Shown one piece after another: positions 43,653 to 55,578 of a stretch of DNA of 64,000 nucleotides. Each line of letters opens with the position of its first letter. Positions within the stretch are counted from its first letter, which is position 1. The notes beneath the pieces are model-generated. The model worked only from the letters and a program-made list of their open reading frames with translations. It was not told where the DNA came from and did not search any database. Source of the stretch: Dyella thiooxydans (GTDB taxonomy: Bacteria; Pseudomonadota; Gammaproteobacteria; Xanthomonadales; Rhodanobacteraceae); contig NZ_CP014841.1 in the NCBI RefSeq assembly GCF_001641285.1, forward strand, positions 2,046,001-2,110,000. Reading direction: 5' to 3'. A program made the translations under genes and the position numbers.

Positions 43653-44138
43653 ATGCAGCACCTGTCCATCGTCACCACCGGCGGCACCATCGACAAGATC
43701 TACTTCGACGACAAGTCGGACTACAAGATCGGTGCGCCGCAGATCGGCGAGATCCTCGGCCAGCTCGGCGTGGCATTCCAGTACGACGTGATCCCGATCC
43801 TGCGCAAGGACAGCCTGCACGTCACCGACGAGGACCGCGCGCTGATCCGCTCCACCATCGAGGCGCAACCGCACCGCCACGTGCTGGTCACCCACGGCAC
43901 CGACACCATGGTCGAGACCGCCAGGGTGCTGGCCGGCATCCCCGGCAAGGTGATCGTGCTCACCGGCGCGCTGAACCCCGCACGCTTCCAGGGCTCGGAT
44001 GCGGTATTCAACATCGGCTGCGCGGTGGCCGCGGTGCAGACCCTGCCGGACGGCGTCTACATCACCATGAACGGTCGCGTGTGGGACCCGGCCAGGGTGC
44101 GCAAGAACCGCGAGGCCAACCGCTTCGAGCAGGCCTGA
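43653..44138 (+). CDS. One-domain asparaginase-like protein
   Basis: 161 residues covering only the N-terminal catalytic domain of L-asparaginase: TTGGTIDK (8-15) holds the nucleophilic Thr, and VLVTHGTDTMVET holds the second Thr-Lys/Asp site region. Normal asparaginases are about 330 residues, but a separate short family of this size exists in gammaproteobacteria, so this is not a truncation by mutation. Activity is unproven. A strong terminator follows. Confidence 0.85.
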   Translation: MQHLSIVTTGGTIDKIYFDDKSDYKIGAPQIGEILGQLGVAFQYDVIPILRKDSLHVTDEDRALIRSTIEAQPHRHVLVTHGTDTMVETARVLAGIPGKVIVLTGALNPARFQGSDAVFNIGCAVAAVQTLPDGVYITMNGRVWDPARVRKNREANRFEQA

Positions 44139-44164
44139 TCCGGCCCGATCCCGATCCGGGAGAG

Positions 44165-44198
44165 GCAAAGGCCCGGCGCTCGCGCGCCGGGCCTTTGC
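44165..44198. terminator. Bidirectional terminator between convergent genes
   Basis: A 15-bp perfect inverted repeat (GCAAAGGCCCGGCGC / GCGCCGGGCCTTTGC) around a 4-nt loop lies between the asparaginase-like gene (+) and the S53 protease gene (-). CCTTT follows the stem on either strand, so it can serve both. Confidence 0.75.
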
Positions 44199-44234
44199 GT
44201 TCAGGCATGCCGCATCCCTGCGGCGGGCCGCTCC

Positions 44235-46607
44235 CTACTGCACCGTCAGGGTGATGTCGTCCAGCACGAACGAGGTCTGCAGCGACGAGTCCTCCGTGCC
44301 GGTGAAACGGATCACCACGGTCTGTCCGATGTAGCTGGACAGGTTGGCGGTATGCACGCTGTAACCACCGGCCGCATTCAGGTTGGAGAACGTGGCGTAG
44401 GTGTGCAGCAGGGTGCCCGAGGTATTGAAGACCTGCACCTTCAGCTTGTCGTACTTGGACGTCGAGGTGGTCTCCGACGTATCGATGTGCAGGTAGTACT
44501 TCAGCGTGGCCGAGGTCTTGCCGCTCGGGATGGTCACGGTCTGCGCGACGCGGTCGGTGTGGCTGGAGCCGTAGCCGTCCAGCCAGGCATCCCACGAACC
44601 GGCGTGCGGCGGCTCGGCGCTGTTGTTGTTGATCACGCCGCTGGTCGTCGTCCAGGGCGAGGCGGAACCGGTCTCGAAGCCGGTGTTGCCCAGCAGCTGG
44701 CTGCCGCCACCGCCGCCCGAGCCGCTCACCGTCACCGACTGGGTCCTGGTGTTGGTGGCGCCGCCGTTGTCGGTCACCGTCAGCGCCACGCTGTAGGTGC
44801 CGGCCGCGGCGTAGGTGTGGCTGGGGTTGGTCGCCGTCGAGGTGCTGCCGTCGCCGAAGTTCCACGAGCGCGAGGCGATGGTGCCATCGCTGTCGGTCGA
44901 GCTGTCGGTGAAGGCGACGGTCAGGCCGTTGATGCTGTCGCTGAAGTTCGCCACCGGCGGGTTGTTGGTGCCGCCGCCACCGCCAGCGATGTCGTTGATC
45001 GCGCTGGCCATGATGATGCTGCCGCGGCCGCTGGCCAGGTCATAGCCCGGACCGGCGCTTTCGCCGCTGTTGTTGCCTGAGGTGACGTCATGGAAGTCGC
45101 TCGCCGGCAGGCCGTAGAGGATCGGACCGGCGAAGCCCACGCTGCTGCCCTTGGCGGCGATCACGCGGGCCCAGAAGCCGGCGAACAGCGGTGCCGCCAG
45201 GCTGGTGCCGCCGATCTGCTGGGTGGCGCCCTGCACGATCACCTTGGAGCCGGACTGCGGATCGCCGTCGAACGCCACGTCGGCCACGCCACGATGCGTA
45301 CCCGACCACAGGGTCTGCCAGCTCGGCTTCGGCTCGAAGGTGCTCTCGCTGCCGCCGGTGGCGCCCTCGTTGATGCTCAGCTCGTTCCACACCACCTCGC
45401 TGTTCCAGGTGGTGGTGGACGCATCGAGCTTGGTGCCGGCCACGGCGATCACGTACTGCGAGGCCGCCGGCCAGCTCGGGGTGGTGCCGCCGGTGCCGCA
45501 CTCGTCCGCACCGGAGTCGCCGGTGGAGATGGAGAAGGTCTGGCCCTGCGCCACCGCCTGCTGGAAGGCCTGGTCCTGCGCAGCCGCCGAACCGTCGCCC
45601 TGGGCGCTGGTCTCGCACTCGCCCAGCGACACGTTGATGATCTTCACCGCATTGTCCGAGACCACCTTGTTGATGTCGGCGGTGAGGTTGGCGTTGGACA
45701 GCGTGGGGATGTTGTAGAAGATCAGCCCGCCGATCTGCCCGCCGGCCATGCCGACGATGTCCTGACTGTCCAGGTCCCACTCGCCCAGGCCCGAGGTGTC
45801 GGTACTGGTGCCGTTGGTGTTTACCGTGGTGGTGCTGACGGTGGGCAGGCCGTTGTTCGAGGTGAAGGTGTTCAGGTCGGTAACGACCTGGCTGAGCTTG
45901 CCCTGGGTGATGATGCCGACCGTCACCCCGGAGGCCGTCGGCGCGCCGCTGCCGCCATAGATCGAGGCGAACTCGGTCGGGTTGTGGCCGGTCACCGCCT
46001 GCGGCTGCAGGCCGGACTGCGTCGAGTACTGGACGAAGGTGTGCGGCACGTGGGCGTCCTGCAGGCCGATCACCGACAGCACGCTGCTCTTCAGCGCATT
46101 CGGGATGCTGACGTCGCCGGTATTGATGAAGCCTTCACGGCCGTGGCGCGTGCGCACCCGCTCGAAGCTGGTGTTGAAGGCTGCCTTGACCACGTCAGCG
46201 GTCGCGTCACCGGACACCAGCATGTTGTTCGGAGCGATGTTCACGTGGGTGAACCCCGCCCTGGTCAGATAGGCCGCGACGGCCTGCGCCTGCGCGTCGG
46301 TCGGCGAATGCTGGCTGCGGAACTGGGCACGGCTCATCACCGGCCGTGTCGCCATCACGCCGAGGGCATGGGTCTGGGCGATGAACGCGTGCAGCTGGCC
46401 GGTGTTGCGCAGTTTCAGGGCCACCTCGATGTGCATGGGCTGCGAAGCGGGGACGGCACCAATGACGGTGTCGCCGGGATGCAACGACATCGGACCGGCA
46501 AGGTGCGACATGGATGTGTCGGCCGCCACCGCAACGCCTGCGGCGAACGGGCTCATGGCGAGGGCAATGGCGATAGCGAGGGATTTGGAACAAATCGGGC
46601 TGGGCAT
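44235..46607 (-). CDS. Secreted S53 (sedolisin/kumamolisin-like) protease with PKD domain
   Basis: 790 residues from the ATG at 46607 (AGGAGA upstream). Signal peptide (1-28); pro-kumamolisin activation domain (about 35-185); S53 catalytic domain with the Glu-Asp pair E276 and D280 in GLGEWDLDSQD, oxyanion Asp364 in TGDSGADE and nucleophile Ser469 in GGTSLAAP; Ca-site HDVTSGNN and GYDLASGRGS; PKD domain (about 548-629); Gly-rich linker; C-terminal jelly-roll-like domain (about 636-790). It is an acid-active endopeptidase type expected to be exported by Sec then type II secretion. First of three clustered exoprotease genes sharing one upstream architecture. Confidence 0.92.
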   Translation of the reverse strand: MPSPICSKSLAIAIALAMSPFAAGVAVAADTSMSHLAGPMSLHPGDTVIGAVPASQPMHIEVALKLRNTGQLHAFIAQTHALGVMATRPVMSRAQFRSQHSPTDAQAQAVAAYLTRAGFTHVNIAPNNMLVSGDATADVVKAAFNTSFERVRTRHGREGFINTGDVSIPNALKSSVLSVIGLQDAHVPHTFVQYSTQSGLQPQAVTGHNPTEFASIYGGSGAPTASGVTVGIITQGKLSQVVTDLNTFTSNNGLPTVSTTTVNTNGTSTDTSGLGEWDLDSQDIVGMAGGQIGGLIFYNIPTLSNANLTADINKVVSDNAVKIINVSLGECETSAQGDGSAAAQDQAFQQAVAQGQTFSISTGDSGADECGTGGTTPSWPAASQYVIAVAGTKLDASTTTWNSEVVWNELSINEGATGGSESTFEPKPSWQTLWSGTHRGVADVAFDGDPQSGSKVIVQGATQQIGGTSLAAPLFAGFWARVIAAKGSSVGFAGPILYGLPASDFHDVTSGNNSGESAGPGYDLASGRGSIIMASAINDIAGGGGGTNNPPVANFSDSINGLTVAFTDSSTDSDGTIASRSWNFGDGSTSTATNPSHTYAAAGTYSVALTVTDNGGATNTRTQSVTVSGSGGGGGSQLLGNTGFETGSASPWTTTSGVINNNSAEPPHAGSWDAWLDGYGSSHTDRVAQTVTIPSGKTSATLKYYLHIDTSETTSTSKYDKLKVQVFNTSGTLLHTYATFSNLNAAGGYSVHTANLSSYIGQTVVIRFTGTEDSSLQTSFVLDDITLTVQ
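44724..44969 (-). repeat. PKD-domain coding block, copy in S53 gene
   Basis: Encodes NNPPVANFSDSINGLTVAFT through TNTRTQSVTVS. The neighbouring gene (47970-48212) encodes almost the same ~81 residues, including the long shared stretch around SRSWNFGDGSTSTATNPSHTY, so the block was duplicated or homogenised between the two genes. Confidence 0.8.
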
Positions 46608-47246
46608 GTGGATGGTCTCCTGACCTGAATTTGGGATGCAGCAACCTGATGCGGCCGTTAGGCCCCATGGCTTCGGGTGGTCGCCGCTGGGCGACATCTA
46701 GCGGGTTGGGTGCAGCGATCCTGCCGGCCACATGGCATGGCGATCGAAAGCCCTTCGTGGGCGCGGCGCCTCATCGGGACAGACAGGGGTCCGGTGGGGC
46801 GTGGATCATCCTTGGGCGGATCCCGCCGAGGACGTCCTCGAAATTAGGTTTGGCCGGAATAAATCGTCAATAGGACTAATTCCTGCAACGGCCGCTTAAA
46901 TCGGAAATGCCATTGAAATTAATGTCGTGCGATTTCACATTTAATGTATCGCAAATACTTTCGATATTGATTCGCGGCGGATCGCGAAAGTTCGCCTAAC
47001 GCAAAAAAAGCCGCAACCCCGACAGCAGAAAGACGGTGCAATATCTTGCGTTTCGTCTGAATTCATTTCCCGCGTTCATTCCGGTGCGGGCGCCACCATT
47101 CGGACCGGCACCCACTGCCCCGAGCGGATCGTCGATGCAGCGCCAGATTCCGGGGAATCAACCGGAGAGGATCGGCGCCCCGCGTGCGCCCGCTCGAGGC
47201 CGTGCCGGAGCGAACCGGACGGGACCAGCAGCGACACCGGGGGCCA
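46608..47246 (-). promoter_or_regulatory. Upstream region and long leader of the S53 protease gene
   Basis: No gene. Promoter on the minus strand: -35 TTGACG (46865-46870), 18-nt spacer, -10 TAATTT (46841-46846), start near 46834, so the leader is about 226 nt. The shared dyad AGGAATTAGTCCTATTG is at 46868-46884. Leader blocks shared with the M4 gene: GGATGATCC (46803-46811), CCGGCAGGATCGCT (46714-46727), GCCGCATCAGGT (46644-46655) after a GGCC-TAAC-GGCC hairpin. From 46885 to 47246 the DNA is AT-richer and shows nothing I can name. Confidence 0.65.
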
Positions 47247-47280
47247 AAGAAAAACTCCCGGCCCTCGCGGACCGGGAGTC
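47247..47280 (-). terminator. Rho-independent terminator of the PKD/PPC protein gene
   Basis: On the minus strand, stem ACTCCCGG / CCGGGAGT with a GC loop is followed by TTTTTC. It lies 24 nt past the stop codon of the gene at 47304. Confidence 0.85.
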
Positions 47281-47303
47281 CTGTTGCTTGCAGCGTGGAT
47301 CGA

Positions 47304-49352
47304 TTACGGGGTGTAGCTACCGGTCAGGCTGACGCCCGAGTAGGTCGCATAGGCCCGGACCATGACGTAGTACGTACCGGCCTGCACGTTGGAGATGTTG
47401 CAGGTCTCGTTGTCGCCGACCAGGTACGGGCGGCAGTCGTAGCTCGAGGTGGTCGGCGCCGAGCCGAACTTCACGTACAGGTCGGCGTCACCGGTGCTGC
47501 CGGCGATCTTGAAGCTCAGGTTGGTGGCACCGGCCGGCACCACCATGGTGTAGGCCACGGAGTTGCCCTTGGTGGCGCTCAGGCCCGTGGCCGCCACGCC
47601 GTTCTGCAGCACGTTGCCGCCACCACCGCCGCCGCTGCTGGTGCTCCAGCTGGCCTGCACGGAGACGCCCGAGAACGCGGCATAGCCGTTCAGCATCACG
47701 TAGTAGGTGCCGGCCTGCGGCGAAGCCACGGTGCAGCTCTCGTTGTTGCCGGTGATGTACGGACGGCAGTCGTAGCTGGACAGGGTCGGAGCAGAGCCGA
47801 ACTTGGTGTACAGGTCGGCATCGCCGGTACCGCCGGACTCGGAGATCACCAGGTTGCTGGCACCGGCCGGAACGGTCACGGTGTAGAACAGCTGCGCACC
47901 CTGCGCACCGGACTGGTTGGTGATCGGCACGCCGTTCTGCAGCACGTTGCCGCCACCGCCGCCGGAGCTGCTCACCGTCACCGAGGCGGTCTTGGTGTTG
48001 GTGGCACCGCCGTTGTCGGTCACCGTCAGCGAGACCGAGTAGGTACCGGCTGCCGAGTAGGTGTGGCTCGGGTTGGTCGCGGTCGAGGTGCTGCCGTCGC
48101 CGAAGTTCCACGAGCGTGACGAGATGCTGCCGTCGCTGTCGGTGGAGCTGTCGGTGAAGCTGACGGTCAGGCCACTGATGGTGTCGCTGAAGTTGGCGAC
48201 CGGCGGGTTGTTGGTGGTGCCGCCCGACACGATCGGATGCGACAGGTCGCACTCGTTGGTGTCGTTCGACCAGGTCGACTGCATCGGGAACGTGCCGGTA
48301 CCCATGGTCACGTTGGCGGTCGCGCCCTGGCCGGAGGAGATCCAGGCGCACTCGTCACCGTTCTCCTGGCCGTTGTAGGAGCTGCCGGTGTGGTTGGTCC
48401 AGCCGCCGGCCGGGTTCTGGTCGGTCACGGTCTCGGCGTACTCGTGGCCTTCCACGATCGAGAAGCCGTCGAGATTGCCGGCGGAGCTGCCGTTCACCGA
48501 GCCAGTGCCGCAGCTCGAACCCATGTCGTACACGTACGGCATGTTGGTGAACGCCACGTCGCCCACCGAAGAGGACACGTTCTGGTCGCCGTTCCAGTCA
48601 TGCCATGCGCAGAACTGACCGCTGGAGGTGTTGAAGCCGTCCGGATGGGTGCCGCTCGGCGAGAGGATCACGTACTGCACGTAGCGGTTGGAGGCCGCCG
48701 TAGTGTTTCCGAAGTGCTGCGCCGCCTTGATCGCTTCCTGCGCCAGCTGGGCGCCGGTCGCGTTGGACGGCGAGGACACCGAGTTGTCGTACCAGATGCC
48801 GGCGAAGGCGCCACCGGTCGGGTAACCGATGTGCGGTGCGCCCGACGGGCAGGAAGTGGCGCCGTTGGAGACCGTGGGACCATCGCAGTACTGGGTCATG
48901 GTGCCCGACCACAGCTCGCCGCCGGTACCCAGGCCCTTGAACAGCTTCTCCAGGTACGGCACGGCGCCGACCGAGTCGCCCGACAGGGTCATGTTGCCGC
49001 TGGCATCGGTGCCGGCGCTGCCCCACTGGCTTCCGTAGACGACCAGATACACCTTCGGCGTACCGCTGGTGACACCGATGCCATCGACGCCGCCGCCGTA
49101 GCTCAGCGTCTCGGTACCGGTCGCCGCCGTCGTGGCGGCATTGGCCGCGTGGGCCGCGGCGAACTGCTTCATCCGGGAATGCGCCTCGCGGGTCGGCACA
49201 GCACCGTGGCGGTAGTGGTGGCCATAGGCGGGCGCATACGGATTACCGACCTGCTGCCCATTGGCATAGGCCACGGTGGCGCTGCCAGCTAGGCCGAAAA
49301 GCGCGCAAGTAATTGCGGTTTTCAGCAAACGATTTTTCTGCGTATTAAGCAT
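47304..49352 (-). CDS. Secreted putative peptidase with PKD and two PPC domains
   Basis: 682 residues from the ATG at 49352 (GGGGAG upstream). Signal peptide (1-30); a region of about 350 residues with YVQYVILSPSG and the motif VEGHEYAETVTDQNP (301-314) followed by GQENGDECAW (329-336), a HExxE...D pattern suggesting a metal site; PKD domain (381-461); two pre-peptidase C-terminal domains (about 468-570, 579-682), each with GDADLY and SYDCRPY. No standard HExxH is present, so the catalytic assignment is uncertain. It lies between an S53 and an M4 protease gene and shares their promoter design. Confidence 0.8.
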   Translation of the reverse strand: MLNTQKNRLLKTAITCALFGLAGSATVAYANGQQVGNPYAPAYGHHYRHGAVPTREAHSRMKQFAAAHAANAATTAATGTETLSYGGGVDGIGVTSGTPKVYLVVYGSQWGSAGTDASGNMTLSGDSVGAVPYLEKLFKGLGTGGELWSGTMTQYCDGPTVSNGATSCPSGAPHIGYPTGGAFAGIWYDNSVSSPSNATGAQLAQEAIKAAQHFGNTTAASNRYVQYVILSPSGTHPDGFNTSSGQFCAWHDWNGDQNVSSSVGDVAFTNMPYVYDMGSSCGTGSVNGSSAGNLDGFSIVEGHEYAETVTDQNPAGGWTNHTGSSYNGQENGDECAWISSGQGATANVTMGTGTFPMQSTWSNDTNECDLSHPIVSGGTTNNPPVANFSDTISGLTVSFTDSSTDSDGSISSRSWNFGDGSTSTATNPSHTYSAAGTYSVSLTVTDNGGATNTKTASVTVSSSGGGGGNVLQNGVPITNQSGAQGAQLFYTVTVPAGASNLVISESGGTGDADLYTKFGSAPTLSSYDCRPYITGNNESCTVASPQAGTYYVMLNGYAAFSGVSVQASWSTSSGGGGGGNVLQNGVAATGLSATKGNSVAYTMVVPAGATNLSFKIAGSTGDADLYVKFGSAPTTSSYDCRPYLVGDNETCNISNVQAGTYYVMVRAYATYSGVSLTGSYTP
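47970..48212 (-). repeat. PKD-domain coding block, copy in PKD/PPC gene
   Basis: Encodes NNPPVANFSDTISGLTVSFT through TNTKTASVTVS, nearly the same as the block at 44724-44969 in the S53 gene about 3.2 kb away. Confidence 0.8.
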
Positions 49353-49910
49353 GTCACTCCCCAATTGAATTATTCAGGACAAACAATCCCCGCCGCGGCC
49401 GAATGGCCGCAGTGTTTAATCGCCGCGTCATGCGGCCAATCAACTCATGGATTTGCCCAACCATCCCGTTCAAAGCCCGGCCATATGACGTCCTGTCCGG
49501 CCCGGCTCGCCTGTGCCCTTGGCGCGCCGCCCCGCGTGTCAGCTTGAACGAAACCACTCGCCACCCGTTCGGATGGCGAATCACCCGACATTAGGCGTTC
49601 TTCCGAAGAGCGGACAATGGGAATTTTTCCTGTGGGGTAGTGCGCGACTTCTCAAAATATCCGCAAGTAATTTCGAAAACCAATTCACACAGTTACTTGC
49701 AATGGGCGCATTTTGCGCATTCGCAATAAAATACGAATGAAATGCTGGCAATCGGCTCCCTTGACCAGCGAGAAGCGAGTGGAAAGCCTCGCTTGAATCC
49801 GCACCTGCCCATCGATGACACACGCGAGTCGAGGACTACCCGGAGTCTGTCGCGCCGACACCCCGGCGCGCCCGGGACCCGGCGGAGCCGCCAGGCTGGC
49901 GTCGCGCGGA
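49353..49910 (-). promoter_or_regulatory. Upstream region and long leader of the PKD/PPC gene
   Basis: No gene. Promoter on the minus strand: -35 TTGTCC (49612-49617), 18-nt spacer, -10 TAATGT (49588-49593), start near 49581, leader about 228 nt. Shared dyad AGGAAAAATTCCCATTG at 49615-49631. Leader blocks shared with the M4 gene: GACAGGACGTCA (49486-49497) and GGCAAATCC (49449-49457); a perfect GCGGCC-ATTC-GGCCGC hairpin at 49395-49410. Farther up, an 8-bp inverted repeat GCAAGTAA/TTACTTGC (49663-49670, 49693-49700) lies in AT-rich DNA. Confidence 0.65.
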
Positions 49911-49940
49911 CAAAAAAGGCCCGGTCATCCTGACCGGGCC
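49911..49940 (-). terminator. Rho-independent terminator of the M4 protease gene
   Basis: On the minus strand, a 10-bp perfect stem GGCCCGGTCA / TGACCGGGCC is followed by TTTTTTG, 45 nt past the M4 stop. Strong intrinsic terminator. Confidence 0.92.
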
Positions 49941-49984
49941 TTCGGGTCAATCCAGCGGGGGCTCCGCCCCGTCTGTCACGGCAA

Positions 49985-52457
<2,473 letters not shown>

Positions 52458-52473
52458 TGTGACCCTCCTCACG
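52458..52473 (+). promoter_or_regulatory. Near-consensus CRP/Clp site upstream of the M4 gene
   Basis: TGTGA-CCCTCC-TCACG matches the CRP-family consensus TGTGA-N6-TCACA at nine of ten defined positions. Its centre is about 63 nt before the predicted M4 start site, close to a class I activator position. In Xanthomonadales the CRP-like protein Clp controls extracellular enzymes, so the placement makes sense. Direct binding is inference. Confidence 0.55.
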
Positions 52474-52483
52474 CGTGAGGAGG
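52464..52483. repeat. Perfect 20-bp palindrome upstream of the M4 gene
   Basis: CCTCCTCACGCGTGAGGAGG is fully self-complementary and partly overlaps the CRP/Clp-like site. It lies 13 bp above the shared dyad and about 98 bp from the sufT stop. It could be an operator or, as RNA, a hairpin ending sufT, although no U-tract follows. The rest of 52484-52580 shows nothing. Confidence 0.6.
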
Positions 52484-52580
52484 CGCCGGGCAACGACGGC
52501 ATGCAGCCGCACCCTCGGCACCGGAAACACCCGAACAGGACCACGCGAGCGCCATTGCGCCCACGCCAATCACCAGGGGA

Positions 52581-53138
52581 TCAGAGCATCCCGGTCTCGA
52601 GCTTGGCGATCTCGGACATCATCGAGTGGTTCCACGGCGGGTCGAACACAAGATCGACATCCGCCTGGGCGATGGTGGGGATGAGTTCGAGCTTGGTACG
52701 AACGTCGTCGACCAGGATGTCGCCCATGCCACAGCCGGGCGCGGTCAGGGTCATCTTCACGTAGACCTTGCGCTGACCGTCTTCGGTACCTTCCATGCTC
52801 ACGTCGTAGACCAGTCCCAGCTCCACCACGTTGACCGGGATCTCCGGATCGAACACGGTGCGCAACTGCTCCCACACCAGCTTCTCGACCTCCGCGTCGC
52901 CGGCGCCATCGGCCAGCTCGATCGCCGGCGGCGGCTCCTTGCCCAGTGCATCGGCGTCGCCGCCGGCAATCCGGAACAGGTTGCCCTCGACGTACACGGT
53001 GAAGCTTCCGCCCAGGGCCTGGGTGATATAGCCCACCTGGCCCGCCGGCAGCACCACGGTCTCCCCCTGCGGCACCATGACGGCCGGGCAATCCCGCTCG
53101 AGGGTGAAAGGCTCGCTGCTCAGACTGAAACCGCTCAT
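52581..53138 (-). CDS. sufT: Putative Fe-S cluster assembly protein SufT
   Basis: 185 residues. The N-terminal part (about 1-80) includes PQGETVVLPAGQVGYITQALGGSFTVYVEG, specific for the SufT group; the DUF59/MIP18 domain follows with VFDPEIPVNVVELGLVYDV and the conserved cysteine in LTAPGCGMGD. It is implicated in maturation of Fe-S proteins under high demand. It stands alone here rather than in a suf operon. Confidence 0.9.
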   Translation of the reverse strand: MSGFSLSSEPFTLERDCPAVMVPQGETVVLPAGQVGYITQALGGSFTVYVEGNLFRIAGGDADALGKEPPPAIELADGAGDAEVEKLVWEQLRTVFDPEIPVNVVELGLVYDVSMEGTEDGQRKVYVKMTLTAPGCGMGDILVDDVRTKLELIPTIAQADVDLVFDPPWNHSMMSEIAKLETGML

Positions 53139-53328
53139 GCTTGTCCCGTGGTGAGATCCATGCGCCGAGGACGCACTTTCAAGGGCTCCATTATGACGCC
53201 CCGCAGCAGATCAGGTCTCCTCTTGCCCGAATCAAGCCCGGACCAGGCTGCCGCGGGCCCGCGCTATCATGGCCGCTTTGCGCCGAAGCCAATCACCCGA
53301 TGCCCCGTCCGGCCCGAATTCTCGCCCC

Positions 53329-53743
53329 ATGAAGCGGCTGTACCGCTTCCTGTCTCTCGCGCTCTCGCTGATCAGTGCGGCCATGCTTGGCCTGGCCGCC
53401 GGCGCCCTGTGGATGCTGGTCGCCGCCTACCTGCACAGCCGCGTCGCGTGGCTCGCGATACCGGTCGGCATCATGCTCGGCTGGGCGATTGCCCGCTGGA
53501 TCAGTCCCCGTCGCAAGGCTGCGCCATGGCTGGCCGCCACGGCCACCTTGCTCGCAGCGGTCTACGTGAACGTGCTGATCACCGGCCTCCAGCTTGCCGG
53601 CTCGCTGGGCATGGGCCTGACCGAGGCCATGCGCACCGCCGGCCCGGGCATGCTGTGGGCGCTGGGCGGACTGGGCGCACGCCCTGCGCACTGGATCTGG
53701 TTCGCTGCCGGCACCGCGGTAGCCGCGCTGGCCGCGCGCCGGA

Positions 53744-53763
<20 letters not shown>
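53329..53763 (+). CDS. Hypothetical membrane protein
   Basis: 144 residues from the ATG at 53329 (an upstream in-frame ATG is not supported). Four hydrophobic stretches (about 9-32, 37-54, 64-80, 117-138) with Arg-rich turns (ARWISPRRKA, AARRISRP) suggest a small inner-membrane protein. Its end overlaps the 3' end of pntB on the other strand by 20 nt. No family recognised. Confidence 0.65.
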
Positions 53764-55176
<1,413 letters not shown>

Positions 55177-55177
<1 letters not shown>

Positions 55178-55485
55178 CAGTGGCCTCCCGGCTTGCCGCC
55201 GCCCGGCTTGCTGGACTTGAACATCTCCAGCATGCGCTCGGTCACCACGTAGCCCCCGGCGGCATTGCCCGCGCCCAGCAGCACGCCGATGAATCCGATC
55301 GCGATACCCAGGGTCGAGTCGGCATGTCCTAGCGCGATCATCGCGCCGACCAGCACAATGCCGTGGACGAAATTGGACCCCGACATCAGCGGCGTGTGCA
55401 GGATCACCGGCACCCGGGCGATGATCTCGTAGCCGGTGAACGCGGCCAGCATGAAGATGTACAGCGCCAGGAAACCGTCGATCAT
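55177..55485 (-). CDS. NAD(P) transhydrogenase alpha subunit part 2 (membrane domain)
   Basis: 102 residues with three or four membrane helices: LALYIFMLAAFTGYEIIARVP, LMSGSNFVHGIVLVGAMIALG and LGIAIGFIGVLLGAGNAAGG, ending in VTERMLEMFKSS and a Gly/Lys tail. This is the short dIIa piece seen in organisms with a split PntA. The extended frame above it is not coding. Its dI partner (57222-58322) is separated from it by three opposed genes. Confidence 0.93.
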
Positions 55486-55578
55486 GACTCCTCCCCGCCA
55501 GCACGATGTGGTTCGGGCATCATACGGGTGGCCGTCAACGTGTGCGAGCGTGCCGCGTTGAGCGGGGAGACCGAACCG

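Noticed and set aside
46924-46939. Possible CRP/Clp site above the S53 promoter
   Set aside because: The half-sites are there in part (TGCGA, TCACA), but the spacing is wrong for TGTGA-N6-TCACA.
47036-47332. Plus-strand open frame of about 98 codons between the S53 and PKD/PPC genes
   Set aside because: Pro/Arg/Ala-rich with no family resemblance, runs across the terminator of the opposite gene, and no ribosome-binding site.
49641-49656. Possible CRP/Clp site above the PKD/PPC promoter
   Set aside because: TGCGC-GACTTC-TCAAA matches only seven of ten positions and is not better than chance in this composition.
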